From Trichococcus collinsii (GTDB lineage: Bacteria; Bacillota; Bacilli; Lactobacillales; Aerococcaceae), in NCBI RefSeq assembly GCF_900107505.1, contig NZ_FNQH01000001.1, positions 434,001-498,000 on the forward strand: DNA of 64,000 nt, written 5' to 3'. Position numbers and translations under genes: made by a program. Below, piece by piece: positions 20,438 through 30,139 of the stretch; position 1 is the first letter of the stretch, and every line of letters starts with the position of its first letter. The notes under the pieces are model-generated. The model made no database searches and had not been told where the DNA came from. It was given only the letters and a program-made list of their open reading frames with translations.

Positions 20438-21367
20438 ATGAAAAAACTGTTAGTTTTTGGGCACCAAAATCCGGATACGGATGCAATCACATCCGCTATC
20501 GCATACGCCTATTATCTGAATCAAAATGGAATCGAAGCGGAAGCTGTGGCTCTTGGATTGCCGAGTGAAGAAACAGCCTATGCTCTGAATCAATTCAAGA
20601 CAGATGCTCCGCGCGTCATCGCGACTGCTGCGAATGAAACGGATACGGTTGCTTTGGTCGACCACAACGAAGCGCAACAAAGCGTCAGCGACATCAAAGA
20701 TGTCGAAGTGTATGCCGTCGTGGATCACCACCGCATCGCGAACTTCGAAACGGCCAACCCTTTGTATTACCGTGCAGAGCCAGTCGGTTGCACAAATACG
20801 ATCCTTTACAAAATGTTCAAAGAAAAGAATATCGCGATCCCTGCCGACATCGCCGGCTTGATGCTTTCTGCCATCATTTCCGATACTTTGTTGTTTAAAT
20901 CGCCGACCTGCACGCCGGAAGATGAAGAGGCGGCAGCAACTTTGACGGAAATTTCCGGTGTTTCCTTGAATGAATATGGTCTAGCAATGCTGAAGGCTGG
21001 AACGAATCTGGATGATAAGTCGATTGCAGAATTGTTGACTTTGGACGCGAAATCATTCCCGATGGGCGATAAAAACGTCCGTATCGCACAAGTGAATACG
21101 GTAGACGTTCAGGATGTCTTGAACAGACAAGTTGAGCTTGTTGCCGCCATGGAAGCTGAAAACGGCGCGCAAGGTTATGATGTCTTCTTGTTGGTGATCA
21201 CAAATATCATCGATAGCGATTCTGCTTTATTAGCTGTAGGCTCGCATTTGGACACAGTCGAGGCAGCATTCGGTGTCTCGTTGAACCAAAATGTTGCGTT
21301 GCTGCCGGGTGTGGTTTCACGCAAAAAACAAGTAGTGCCGCCATTGACGGAAGCATTCTCGAAATAA
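20438..21367 (+). CDS. ppaC: Manganese-dependent inorganic pyrophosphatase
   Basis: Family II pyrophosphatase of the DHH superfamily, which hydrolyses cytosolic pyrophosphate. Metal-binding motifs are GHQNPDTDA near residues 8-16, VDHNE and VVDHHRI. The C-terminal DHHA2 domain carries the substrate-binding [10 protein letters not shown]. Length of 309 residues is typical. It is flanked by terminators on both sides, so it is a single-gene unit. Confidence 0.97.
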   Translation: MKKLLVFGHQNPDTDAITSAIAYAYYLNQNGIEAEAVALGLPSEETAYALNQFKTDAPRVIATAANETDTVALVDHNEAQQSVSDIKDVEVYAVVDHHRIANFETANPLYYRAEPVGCTNTILYKMFKEKNIAIPADIAGLMLSAIISDTLLFKSPTCTPEDEEAAATLTEISGVSLNEYGLAMLKAGTNLDDKSIAELLTLDAKSFPMGDKNVRIAQVNTVDVQDVLNRQVELVAAMEAENGAQGYDVFLLVITNIIDSDSALLAVGSHLDTVEAAFGVSLNQNVALLPGVVSRKKQVVPPLTEAFSK

Positions 21368-21380
21368 TCACTGCGAAAGG

Positions 21381-21426
21381 GCGGAGCTGCAACTCAGTTA
21401 ATCTGATATGCATCTCCGCTTTTTTC
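21381..21426 (+). terminator. Terminator of ppaC
   Basis: GCGGAG (21381-21386) pairs with CTCCGC (21414-21419), extended weakly inward, followed by T6. It overlaps an in-frame ATG at 21408 of the next reading frame and so argues for the downstream start of that gene. Confidence 0.65.
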
Positions 21427-21461
21427 ACACCATCAGCAAGGTGAAGAAGGGAGTTGAGGAC

Positions 21462-22286
21462 TTGAAAATTGGGGTATTGTCGGACCTGCATATAGACTCG
21501 AATGCGAAAAAGCTGGCGCCAGGGCAAACATATGACCATCTCTTGGCGGAACTGCTGTATAACCAAGAAATCGATTTGCTGTTGTTGGCGGGGGATGTCT
21601 CTTCCGATTATCACGATACCTTTGCTTTCTTGGATCGCATGCGCGACCATAACGTTTCGAAAATCCAATTCGTTCCCGGAAACCATGACTTCTGGTCCAT
21701 CCGCAATCACGAAGAGGATACGGACCGCATCTACCAGTTGTTCAAGGAGCGGGATGAGAATCTTGTAGGGAATCCGTTGCTGATCGGAAAAGATTGGGCA
21801 GTGGCGGGGAATCCGGGCTGGTATGATTATGGATTCGCCAGCGACCGCTATACGATAGAAGAGTTCTCAAGGAAAAAGCTAAAAGTGGGAGGGTGGAATG
21901 ACCGCCAATACGTGCATTGGTCTAAGGATGATCGCGCGATTGCAGCAGCCATGCAGGCGGAACTGGAAAGCGATCTGAGTGAAGTCAGCAACCGGAAAAT
22001 AATCATGATGACACATGTTGTGACGCATCCGCAATTCGTCATACCGCTCCCGCATAAGGTATACGATTACTACAATGCTTTCCTCGGCAGCAAAAGCTAT
22101 ATGCAAGTGTATGATCGCTATCCAATCGCGCACAGCATTATGGGACATGTTCACTTCCGTAAAATGCTGCATGAGAATGATAAGACCTTCTATTGCGCCT
22201 GTCTTGGCAGTGCACGGCATTGGTATACGGAAGACCCTTACATCGAAATGGCCTATACAATGGAAGAAATCATGCTTGATATGTAA
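21462..22286 (+). CDS. Metallophosphoesterase (calcineurin-like)
   Basis: Calcineurin-like phosphoesterase with the dimetal motifs in order: SDLHID, GDVSSDY, GNHDFW, a His in THVVTHPQF, and GHVHF. Substrate unknown; no signal peptide, so cytoplasmic. TTG 21462 is preferred because GGGAG lies 8 nt upstream and the protein then starts directly at KIGVLSDLH. The longer frame from ATG 21408 begins inside the ppaC terminator. About 274 residues. Confidence 0.82.
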   Translation: MKIGVLSDLHIDSNAKKLAPGQTYDHLLAELLYNQEIDLLLLAGDVSSDYHDTFAFLDRMRDHNVSKIQFVPGNHDFWSIRNHEEDTDRIYQLFKERDENLVGNPLLIGKDWAVAGNPGWYDYGFASDRYTIEEFSRKKLKVGGWNDRQYVHWSKDDRAIAAAMQAELESDLSEVSNRKIIMMTHVVTHPQFVIPLPHKVYDYYNAFLGSKSYMQVYDRYPIAHSIMGHVHFRKMLHENDKTFYCACLGSARHWYTEDPYIEMAYTMEEIMLDM

Positions 22287-22357
22287 ATGGCAGCCTTCCA
22301 CTGCCTTTCTGGAGAAGGTTATCGCTTTCCTTTTAGCAAAAATAAGTTATGCTTATC

Positions 22358-22385
22358 TTGTAGGTAAGCCCATTAAGAATAATAT
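22358..22385 (+). promoter_or_regulatory. Possible promoter of corA-like gene
   Basis: TTGTAG (22358-22363), a 16-bp spacer and TAATAT (22380-22385) lie just upstream of the ribosome-binding site. A short inverted repeat GCTTA/TAAGC overlaps the -35 region. Confidence 0.4.
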
Positions 22386-22407
22386 AACAGGTTAGAGGTG
22401 GAGTTCA

Positions 22408-23361
22408 ATGAGAGCATTCGACTTGTCGGATAAAGGAGTTTATACGCAGACGAAAAATTGGAAAGCGGCTGATTGGATTCATATCGAGAATCCGAGCGCC
22501 GGTGATGTTGAAAATCTAGTGGCTGTTTTCGACATCCCGAAGGACTATATCCTGGACTCGTTGGATGAATACGAGATCCCGCGACAAGAGAACGTCAAAA
22601 ATGGTGCAGGGGACACCATCAATCTTATGATTGTACTCTTCCCGAAAATGCGTTCAGTGCAGGAAAAATATACGGAGTACCATACGTATCCCTTATCGAT
22701 CATAACGATTAATGGGACCCTGATCACCGTCTGCAAAGAAACGCCTCCTTTTTTGACACGCATCATGAAGAACGAATCCTTCAAAAATGAACTAGCGACA
22801 ACCCAACATCACATAATTTTATACATATTGTGGGAATTGACGAAGAGTTTTGTTCATCACCTGAGGGAAATCGATGGCATCATCGAAGATCTGCAGATAC
22901 AGATAACCAGCGCAACCCATAATGAATACTTTTATAAACTGATTGCCCTCCACAAGAGCTTGGTTTATTTCGAGACATCCATCAATAAAAATCATCCTTT
23001 AATAACAGAGTCCATCCATGAGGCTGTTCTAGTGGAAGATGTGCAGAGCCGAGAGTTGTTGCATGATATAATCGATATCTCAAACCAAGCGGAAGTGATG
23101 GTCACCGAATCAAGCAAGATGATTGATCAGCTGAGCGAAGTTTTTTCGAGCGTCATCGCCAACAACTTGAACAACATCATGAAAGTTTTGACTTCAATCA
23201 CCATCGTTCTGACGATCCCAACTATCATGGCAGGATTCTGGGGCATGAATGTCGATCTGCCCTTTGAAAATCATCCGTGGGCTTTCGGCATAACTAGTCT
23301 GATCACAATCTTCATCTGTTTTTTGACGGTCTATTGGTTGAAGAAAAAAGATTACTTCTGA
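22408..23361 (+). CDS. corA: CorA-family divalent cation transporter
   Basis: Pentameric Mg2+ (possibly Co2+) channel of the CorA family. A long cytoplasmic N-terminal domain is followed by two C-terminal membrane segments, with the signature GMN at the end of the first (GFWGMNVDLPFENHPW). The C-terminus ends with basic residues (WLKKKDYF). 317 residues, typical. AGAGGTGG precedes ATG 22408. Ion specificity cannot be read from sequence alone. Confidence 0.92.
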   Translation: MRAFDLSDKGVYTQTKNWKAADWIHIENPSAGDVENLVAVFDIPKDYILDSLDEYEIPRQENVKNGAGDTINLMIVLFPKMRSVQEKYTEYHTYPLSIITINGTLITVCKETPPFLTRIMKNESFKNELATTQHHIILYILWELTKSFVHHLREIDGIIEDLQIQITSATHNEYFYKLIALHKSLVYFETSINKNHPLITESIHEAVLVEDVQSRELLHDIIDISNQAEVMVTESSKMIDQLSEVFSSVIANNLNNIMKVLTSITIVLTIPTIMAGFWGMNVDLPFENHPWAFGITSLITIFICFLTVYWLKKKDYF

Positions 23362-23402
23362 TACGACGAGTGAACGTAAGTATTTATGCGTAAAATCATT
23401 TT

Positions 23403-23443
23403 AAAGCGTAATCGGCAATTATTTCTGCCAGTTACGCTTTTTG
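23403..23443 (+). terminator. Terminator of corA-like gene
   Basis: AAAGCGTAA (23403-23411) pairs with TTACGCTTT (23432-23440), with a second GGCA/TGCC stem inside after one mismatch. A short T tract follows. Confidence 0.7.
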
Positions 23444-23507
23444 CTGTGCCATTTAGGTACAGGAAATCTACTAGGGTTGGTATACTATAGGAGGGAGGTG
23501 ATGCGAG

Positions 23508-25493
23508 ATGGTGGAAGATTTCCAGGGTTGGTTGGAGAGCTATGATTTGGAGACACTTTTCAGCGACAAGAGGGACAAAGAAACGATCGACAAAGAAATG
23601 TTTCTTTTCGTCCGATCGAATGATTTTGACAACTACTTTTCTTATGATGGCGAATTGGGAGCGCTGTATGAGAAAGAAGGCACGCTATTGAGAATCTGGA
23701 CCCCAACAGCCAAATCCGTGGAAGTTTGGGTCTATGCGGACGATTCCGTTAAGGGTCCGTCAAAAAAAATAATGATGGTGCAGAAACCAAAGGGAATATT
23801 CGAAGCTTATCTGCCTGGTGATCAGCACGGTACCATTTATGCCTACAATATTTTGTTCTTGAATAACCGCGAAACCATCACGGTTGATCCCTATGCCCGT
23901 GCTACGACGGTAAACGGCATAAAATCTGTCATTACGGACTTGCTCAGAACAAATCCAGTCGGGTGGGGGGAACGTCTGCCCTCCTTCGGTCTTCCGGAAG
24001 AATCAATTATTTATGAGCTGCATATCCGGGATTTTTCCATATCTGAAACGAGCGGGATCGTGAATAAAGGGAAGTTCCTGGGTTTGACCGAAAAAAATAC
24101 AAAAAACCCCAGTGGGATAAGCACTGGTTTGGATCACCTGATTGATTTGGGAATCACACATGTCCAGATTTTACCGATGTTCGATTATGCCACAGTCGAT
24201 GAAGCGAATTTGACGAAACCACAATACAATTGGGGCTACGATCCGCTGAACTATAATGTTCCGGAAGGCTCCTATTCCAGCAATCCCTTTGACCCATTCA
24301 ATAGGATCATTGAATTGAAGCAAATGATCCAAACGTTGCATGCCAACGGTTTGAGGGTGATCATGGATGTCGTCTATAACCACGTTTATGATCCGAAAGA
24401 TCAAGCTTTGGAAAGAACGGTTCCGGGCTATTTTTACCGCTACAGCGCTGATGGGTCACTGGCAAATGGTACCGGCGTCGGAAATGACACAGCTTCGGAA
24501 AGACATATGATGCGTAAATATATCATTGACAGCGTAAAATACTGGGCAAAAGAATACCATCTTGATGGATTCCGCTTCGATCTGATGGGAATCCACGACT
24601 CGGTCACAATGAATGCAATCAGGGAAGCGTTGGATAAGATTGATCCATCCATCATCCTTATTGGTGAGGGATGGGAAATGAGTACGCCACTTCCGGAGGA
24701 CTTAAAAGCTTCCCAGAGAAATGCTCAAGCAATGCCAAGAATTGCCCATTTCAACGATTCAATCCGAATAGCGCTGAGAGGCAGTGATTTCGGCGACGAA
24801 ACGGACAGAGGCTTCATCAGCGGTAAAAATTATCAGGAAGATCTGCTGCTCCGGAACATAAAAGGCGGCATGCATCTTTCTAGCCACAGCAGTTATGTCG
24901 ATCCGGAACAAGTCATCCAGTATGTGGAAGCACACGATAATTTGACGCTCTACGATAAATTATTGCGTTCCAATCCGAAAGACAGTGAGGAGGTCCGTAT
25001 CAAAAGGCATACATTGGCAACCAGCATTCTGTTGCTGGCCCAAGGAATACCATTTATCCACGGCGGCCAGGAGTTTTTAAGGACAAAAGAAGGGGTGGCC
25101 AACAGCTACCAGTCCCCCGATGAAATCAACCAGTTTGAATGGGAGCGGGTGACAATTTTTCAGCAATCAGTAGCCTATGTCAAAGGTCTGATTGCACTGC
25201 GCAAAAGTGAGTATTTGTTCCGTTTGCATACCCACGAAGAAATTGATGCGCATTTCACAACGCTCAGCGAAAATTTCAATATCGTAGCTTTTTCCTTACA
25301 GGACGAGAAGAAAAAATATATTGTTGTTTTCAATGCGAATCGAAATGATACGATTTTTCGGATGGAAAAAAGGAAATATGCTATCCTTGTTGAAGACAAC
25401 CAGGTGTTTTTGGATCGGAAGTCTGAAGCTGCCGTAATGGAATCAATCTTAGTCAAAGCCCATACGACTTCCGTATTTTATGTGGAAAATTAG
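23508..25493 (+). CDS. pulA: Type I pullulanase
   Basis: Debranching enzyme that cleaves alpha-1,6 bonds in pullulan, glycogen or limit dextrins. An N-terminal CBM48-like domain precedes a GH13 barrel. The type I pullulanase signature YNWGYDP is present. Catalytic residues are Asp358 (GFRFDLMG), Glu387 (IGEGW) and Asp477 (EAHDNLT), with DVVYNHVYD as conserved region I. There is no signal peptide, so it is intracellular, probably acting on imported maltodextrins or stored glycogen. 661 residues. GGAGGGAGGTGAT precedes ATG 23508. Confidence 0.95.
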   Translation: MVEDFQGWLESYDLETLFSDKRDKETIDKEMFLFVRSNDFDNYFSYDGELGALYEKEGTLLRIWTPTAKSVEVWVYADDSVKGPSKKIMMVQKPKGIFEAYLPGDQHGTIYAYNILFLNNRETITVDPYARATTVNGIKSVITDLLRTNPVGWGERLPSFGLPEESIIYELHIRDFSISETSGIVNKGKFLGLTEKNTKNPSGISTGLDHLIDLGITHVQILPMFDYATVDEANLTKPQYNWGYDPLNYNVPEGSYSSNPFDPFNRIIELKQMIQTLHANGLRVIMDVVYNHVYDPKDQALERTVPGYFYRYSADGSLANGTGVGNDTASERHMMRKYIIDSVKYWAKEYHLDGFRFDLMGIHDSVTMNAIREALDKIDPSIILIGEGWEMSTPLPEDLKASQRNAQAMPRIAHFNDSIRIALRGSDFGDETDRGFISGKNYQEDLLLRNIKGGMHLSSHSSYVDPEQVIQYVEAHDNLTLYDKLLRSNPKDSEEVRIKRHTLATSILLLAQGIPFIHGGQEFLRTKEGVANSYQSPDEINQFEWERVTIFQQSVAYVKGLIALRKSEYLFRLHTHEEIDAHFTTLSENFNIVAFSLQDEKKKYIVVFNANRNDTIFRMEKRKYAILVEDNQVFLDRKSEAAVMESILVKAHTTSVFYVEN

Positions 25494-25871
25494 AAAAAAA
25501 CGATATTTAAACAGGAGTGCGTACATGATTTTTTGTGAAAACGATTAAATATCTCTTTATCATGCAAATATATCAACATTCATATATTAAATCAAAGTTT
25601 CTTAATAAACAAATGTTCATACCTTGTTTTTACCGTTTTGACAACGTTTGGTTTCGCTTACAAACATTTTTGAATGTTCTAACATAACGTGTTAGATTCT
25701 CAATATATATCTAATATCTCTAAATATACTCAAGATAAGTGTAAATATGAATATGTTAATCTAAATTTAATCGATTTATTAAATTCCCAAACTTGATTTT
25801 AATATCAGTCAGAACTATAATTAACCTTACTATAGAAATTATAGAAACAGTGGGAATGGGGGAAAAGAAAT
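25494..25871 (+). promoter_or_regulatory. AT-rich oppA upstream region with candidate promoter and operator repeats
   Basis: No gene lies in this 378-bp gap. TTGAAT (25670-25675) and TAGATT (25693-25698) with a 17-bp spacer form a weak promoter. A palindrome TCTAACA-TAACG-TGTTAGA (25678-25696) fills its spacer and reaches the -10. Just upstream, CAACGTTTG (25642-25650) and TTACAAAC (25658-25665) repeat the half-sites of the pflB palindrome in swapped order. About 170 nt of untranslated leader would follow; I see no terminator or T-box in it. Confidence 0.4.
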
Positions 25872-27548
25872 ATGGGCAACAAGAAACTATCATCTTTAGT
25901 GTTATTATCTTTAAGCTCCGCACTTGTATTAGCTGCATGTGGTGGAGAGGGAAGCACGGCCGATTCATCAGAGTCTGCAGGTGCAAAAGACAGCGATCAG
26001 GTGTTAAATCTGATTGAAAGCGCTGAAATCCCTACAATGGATTCTGTGCAAGCTACGGATACGGTTGCGTTTACTGCTTTAAGCAACGTAAATGAAGGTC
26101 TGTATCGCCAAGGTTTGGATGGAACGGTTGAATTAGGTATCGCAGCAGAAGATCCTACAGTCAGCGAAGACGGATTGGTATACACTTTCACTATCCGTGA
26201 TGAAGCGAACTGGTCAAACGGTGAGCCTGTGACGGCGGAAGATTTTGTTTATTCATGGCGTAAATTAGTGGACCCTGCAACGGCTGCATCTTATTCATAT
26301 ATGATGGCAGGTGTTGTTGCCAATGCAACCGAAATTATTGATGGCGCAGTTGAGCCTGAAAAATTAGGAGTCAAAGCAATCGATGAAAAAACGCTGGAAA
26401 TCACATTGACTTCTCCAGTACCTTACTTCAAAGATCTTTTGACATTGGCTATGTTCTTCCCTCAAAATCAAGCTTTTGTTGAAGAACAAGGCGACAAATA
26501 TGCATTGAGCAGCGATGCTTTATTGTATAACGGACCATTTGTATTAGCTAACTGGGATGCAGCGAGCTTATCATGGACGTATGAACCAAATGCTGAGTAT
26601 TGGGATAAAGATGCTGTAAAATTGGATGCAATCAACGTAGAAGTAATTAAAGAAACTTCTACTGCCTTGAATCTGTATGATACAGATGCAATTGACCGCA
26701 TGATCTTGACTGGTGAATATGTGGCACAAAGAACAGGCGATGCCGAAATGCACACAATGCCGACTTCTTCTGTATTCTACTTGAAATTCAACCAACAAAG
26801 AGAAAATACACCTCTACTGAATGCTAATATCCGTAAAGCGTTAGCTATGGCTTTCGACAAAGAAGCGTATGCTGAGGTTGTCTTGCAAAATGGTTCTATT
26901 CCTGCAAACGGATTGGTTCCTGAAAAACTTGCTTTAGATCCATCAACAGGCGAAGATTATCGTAAACAAAATGGCGATCTTTTGACATTCAATGCTGAAG
27001 AAGCCAAAACATACTTCGAAAAAGGCTTGGCTGAATTGGGAGTTGAATCCATCACTTTGGAATTGTTGAGTGATGACACAGAAAATGCAAAACGTTCTTC
27101 CGAATTCCTGCAAAGCCAATTACAGACAAATCTGCCTGGCTTGACTGTAACCTTGCGTAATGTACCTTTCAAAGTCCGTCTTGAAGCTGATACCGCCGGC
27201 GAATACGATATCGAATTAGCTGGATGGGGCGCTGACTATGCTGACCCGATCAACTTCCTGGAATTGTTCCAGACAGAAAACGGCAACAACAAATCCGGTT
27301 ACTCCAACGCTGAATACGATGCTTTGATCGATGAAGCACGCACAAACGTGGCTGACCTTGATGCAAGATGGGCTAGCCTGCTTGCTGCTGAAAAGATCTT
27401 GATGGAAGATGCGGGTATCGCACCTCTGTATCAACGCTCTTATGCAGTTCTGCAAAAACCTTATGTAACAGATTTAGGCGAGCACTTAGTCGGTGCTGAC
27501 TACTCATATAAATGGGCTTCAAATTCTGGAGCTCAAAACGTGGATTAA
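25872..27548 (+). CDS. oppA: Oligopeptide ABC transporter, substrate-binding lipoprotein (OppA)
   Basis: Extracytoplasmic peptide-binding protein (SBP family 5). The signal peptide ends in the lipobox LAAC with Cys23 as the lipidated residue. A Ser/Gly/Asp-rich linker follows, then the SBP_bac_5 domain with YTFTIRDEANWSNGEPVTA as a hallmark. 558 residues. Base composition shows frequent optimal codons, consistent with high expression. It is paralogous to the second binding protein at 32391, sharing for example NGEPVTA and FVYSW/FVFAW blocks. A bidirectional terminator follows, so oppBCDF use another promoter or readthrough. Confidence 0.95.
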   Translation: MGNKKLSSLVLLSLSSALVLAACGGEGSTADSSESAGAKDSDQVLNLIESAEIPTMDSVQATDTVAFTALSNVNEGLYRQGLDGTVELGIAAEDPTVSEDGLVYTFTIRDEANWSNGEPVTAEDFVYSWRKLVDPATAASYSYMMAGVVANATEIIDGAVEPEKLGVKAIDEKTLEITLTSPVPYFKDLLTLAMFFPQNQAFVEEQGDKYALSSDALLYNGPFVLANWDAASLSWTYEPNAEYWDKDAVKLDAINVEVIKETSTALNLYDTDAIDRMILTGEYVAQRTGDAEMHTMPTSSVFYLKFNQQRENTPLLNANIRKALAMAFDKEAYAEVVLQNGSIPANGLVPEKLALDPSTGEDYRKQNGDLLTFNAEEAKTYFEKGLAELGVESITLELLSDDTENAKRSSEFLQSQLQTNLPGLTVTLRNVPFKVRLEADTAGEYDIELAGWGADYADPINFLELFQTENGNNKSGYSNAEYDALIDEARTNVADLDARWASLLAAEKILMEDAGIAPLYQRSYAVLQKPYVTDLGEHLVGADYSYKWASNSGAQNVD

Positions 27549-27563
27549 TTAAGGCAATAAAAA

Positions 27564-27600
27564 ATCCATCTGGCATACATTCATGCCGGATGGATGTTTT
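27564..27600. terminator. Bidirectional terminator after oppA
   Basis: A 13-bp stem with one G-T pair (27564-27576 with 27583-27595) is flanked by A6 on the left and GTTTTATTT on the right. It can serve both oppA and the convergent DUF3899-like gene. Confidence 0.8.
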
Positions 27601-27602
27601 AT

Positions 27603-27965
27603 TTATAAAATATAATCCCAGAGACAGACAATGCTGATCCCCAACAACAACAGACCGATAGTCAGGACATTTTGATAACTTTTCCCGACGGAAGATGATA
27701 AAGCATGCGGATTCAATGGTTCTTTGAAGCCATCCTCCTTTGGCTCTCTTCTGAGCGTTTTTCTGACGCTGTAGTGAAAGAAATCGAAACTTCCGGAAGC
27801 CAACACGAGACCGGACAAACCGATGATCAACAAAAGACCCGCTATCATGAACAGGATGTTGGATGTTTCAGTCCAACTTAAGGATCCATATTTAATCAGT
27901 TGATATACCAGTGCACATATAAAAATAAATAATGAAGCAAGTACGTTTTTTTTTGTGAGTTTCAC
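27603..27965 (-). CDS. Small membrane protein (DUF3899-like)
   Basis: 120-residue protein with three hydrophobic segments (about residues 9-25, 35-57 and 100-118) and a basic, polar loop of about 40 residues between the second and third. Composition and layout match DUF3899 as I know it; no function is established. The start is GTG 27965, with AAGGAG 9 nt upstream. It lies on the strand opposite to the opp genes, between oppA and oppB. Confidence 0.6.
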   Translation of the reverse strand: MKLTKKNVLASLFIFICALVYQLIKYGSLSWTETSNILFMIAGLLLIIGLSGLVLASGSFDFFHYSVRKTLRREPKEDGFKEPLNPHALSSSVGKSYQNVLTIGLLLLGISIVCLWDYIL

Positions 27966-28134
27966 TTATTTTTGCTCCTTTTTGTTTTCTCAATTTTAAA
28001 TGTACAAAAAAAAGAAAGAAAACTCAATTAAAATATGATTTGATTTTGTGTTCATTTTCTTTTTTGTATATTTAAATATGATATACTATCAGGTGCTATT
28101 TACAAAATAACTAAATAATGGAGGATGACAAACG

Positions 28135-29079
28135 ATGAAAAGTTATGCAAAGTACATCGGCAAGCGTATTTTATATATGGCAATTACTTTGTTTTTGATT
28201 GCATCGATAACTTTTTTTCTGATGAAAGCTTTGCCGGGTACACCATACAGTAACCAAGACAAGTTATCTGAGGAACAAATTTTTATCATGAATGAGAAGT
28301 ATGGGCTGAATAAACCGATTATGGTCCAATACGCGGTCTACATTTTTGGACTACTACGTGGAGACCTGGGTGTTTCATTCCAATTCAACAATACACCGGT
28401 TACGGATTTATTGAGCAGCAGAATTGGACCCTCCATACAATTAGGACTTCAAGCAGTTATCATAGGAACGATCCTCGGTATTGTGCTGGGTGTAATCGCA
28501 GCGATGAGACAGGGTACCTGGGTGGATACAGTTGCCACATTGACTGCCATTGTCGGCCGCTCGATCCCTAACTTTGTTTTTGCTGTTATTCTTCAATTGG
28601 TATTCGGCGTATGGCTGAAAGTTTTGCCAATCGCACTGTGGAATGAAGGCTTCCGTTCTTCGATCCTGCCTACGATCGCGTTGAGCATTTCACCGTTGGC
28701 CGATTCGGCCCGGTTCATGCGGACAGAAATGGTCGATGTGTTGGGCAGCGACTATGTCGAACTCGCGAGAGCAAAAGGTCTGAGTCGTTGGGAAGTCGCG
28801 TTCAAACATGGTATTCGTAATGCGCTGATTCCCTTAGTCACCATTATCGGCCCGATGACAGTGGGTTTGATGACCGGTTCGATGGTTGTTGAAAATATTT
28901 TTGCCATCCCTGGTATCGGGGAACAGTTCGTAAAATCCATCCTGACAAATGATTACCCGACAATCATGGGCGTTACGATGATGTATTCGACCATGTTAGT
29001 CATTGTCATTTTGTTGGTTGACATCCTTTATGGTATCATCGACCCTCGTATCAGAGTTGCTACAGAAGGAGGGGAATAA
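28135..29079 (+). CDS. oppB: Oligopeptide ABC transporter permease OppB
   Basis: Integral membrane permease of the peptide/nickel ABC family with about six membrane segments. The EAA motif that contacts the ATPases is ELARAKGLSRWEVAFKHGIR. The N-terminus YIGKRILYMAITLFLIASIT is typical of OppB/DppB. 314 residues. ATG 28135 follows ATGGAGGATG. oppC starts 2 nt after the stop. The 169-bp gap upstream contains A/T-rich arms at about 27999-28070 that could pair imperfectly. Confidence 0.95.
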   Translation: MKSYAKYIGKRILYMAITLFLIASITFFLMKALPGTPYSNQDKLSEEQIFIMNEKYGLNKPIMVQYAVYIFGLLRGDLGVSFQFNNTPVTDLLSSRIGPSIQLGLQAVIIGTILGIVLGVIAAMRQGTWVDTVATLTAIVGRSIPNFVFAVILQLVFGVWLKVLPIALWNEGFRSSILPTIALSISPLADSARFMRTEMVDVLGSDYVELARAKGLSRWEVAFKHGIRNALIPLVTIIGPMTVGLMTGSMVVENIFAIPGIGEQFVKSILTNDYPTIMGVTMMYSTMLVIVILLVDILYGIIDPRIRVATEGGE

Positions 29080-29081
29080 GA

Positions 29082-30128
29082 ATGAGTGAAAATGAATTAC
29101 GAAATACAACAACTATTCCGACAGTCACGAAAGATCTTTTCGAAACGGCATCCGAGTCTAGTATGCAAGATAAAGAAAAAATCTCAGCGCCTTCCCTGAG
29201 CTTTATGGCAGATTCTTGGCGCCGTCTGAAGAAAAATAAAGTTGCCATGGTCAGTTTGATCATCTTGATCATCATTAGCATGTCCAGTTTGTTGGCTCCT
29301 GTCATCGCACCCCATGACCCGAATGCGCAAACGGTTCAGTACGCTAATATGCCACCGAAGATTCCCGGTATCGACATCAATGGTTTGAACGGAACCGTGA
29401 AGCAGAATGGCGTCGTCATCGATAAGTACGAGGCGTCCAACGTTCCTGAAGATGTTTACTATTATCTTGGTACAGATAGCTTGGGTCGCGATTTGTTGTC
29501 GCGTATCCTGTACGGGACTCGCGTATCTTTATTCATTGCCTTTATGGCAGCCTTTTTCAATCTTACACTCGGCGTTGTCTATGGTCTGACATCCGGCTGG
29601 TTAGGTGGAAAAGTCGACAATATCATGCAGCGAATTCTCGAAATACTTTCGGGTGTGCCTAACTTGGTAGTCGTTATTTTGATGTTGCTTGTTTTGAAGC
29701 CCGGCATCAGTTCCATCATTATTGCTTTGGCTTTGACAGAATGGCTTTCGATGGCGCGTGTCGTCCGCGCACAAACCTTGAAATTGAAAAATCAAGAATA
29801 CATACTGGCTGCCCGCACGTTGGGTCAATCACCGATGAAAATTGCATTCAGACACATTTTGCCTAACTTGGCTGGTGTCATTATCATACAAGTTATGTTC
29901 TCTATTCCATCGGCAATCTTCTTCGAAGCGTTCTTGAGCTTTATCGGTATCGGTATTCCTGCTCCAAATGCATCGCTTGGTACGTTGATCAACGATGGTT
30001 ACAAGACATTCCGTTTCTTGCCGCATCTGATGTGGTATCCAGCCGGAATCATGAGCGTCATCATGATTTGCTTCAACTTGTTGGCTGATGGACTCCGTGA
30101 CGCGTTCGATCCAAAAATGAGAGATTAG
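29082..30128 (+). CDS. oppC: Oligopeptide ABC transporter permease OppC
   Basis: Second Opp permease. A cytoplasmic N-terminal extension of about 60 residues precedes the first membrane helix, and a periplasm-side insert follows it (the OppC_N region), as usual for OppC. The coupling motif is YILAARTLGQSPMKIAFRHI. 348 residues. TAAGAATG spacing places it 2 nt after oppB, so the pair is translationally linked. Confidence 0.95.
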   Translation: MSENELRNTTTIPTVTKDLFETASESSMQDKEKISAPSLSFMADSWRRLKKNKVAMVSLIILIIISMSSLLAPVIAPHDPNAQTVQYANMPPKIPGIDINGLNGTVKQNGVVIDKYEASNVPEDVYYYLGTDSLGRDLLSRILYGTRVSLFIAFMAAFFNLTLGVVYGLTSGWLGGKVDNIMQRILEILSGVPNLVVVILMLLVLKPGISSIIIALALTEWLSMARVVRAQTLKLKNQEYILAARTLGQSPMKIAFRHILPNLAGVIIIQVMFSIPSAIFFEAFLSFIGIGIPAPNASLGTLINDGYKTFRFLPHLMWYPAGIMSVIMICFNLLADGLRDAFDPKMRD

Positions 30129-30139
30129 GAGGTAACCAG

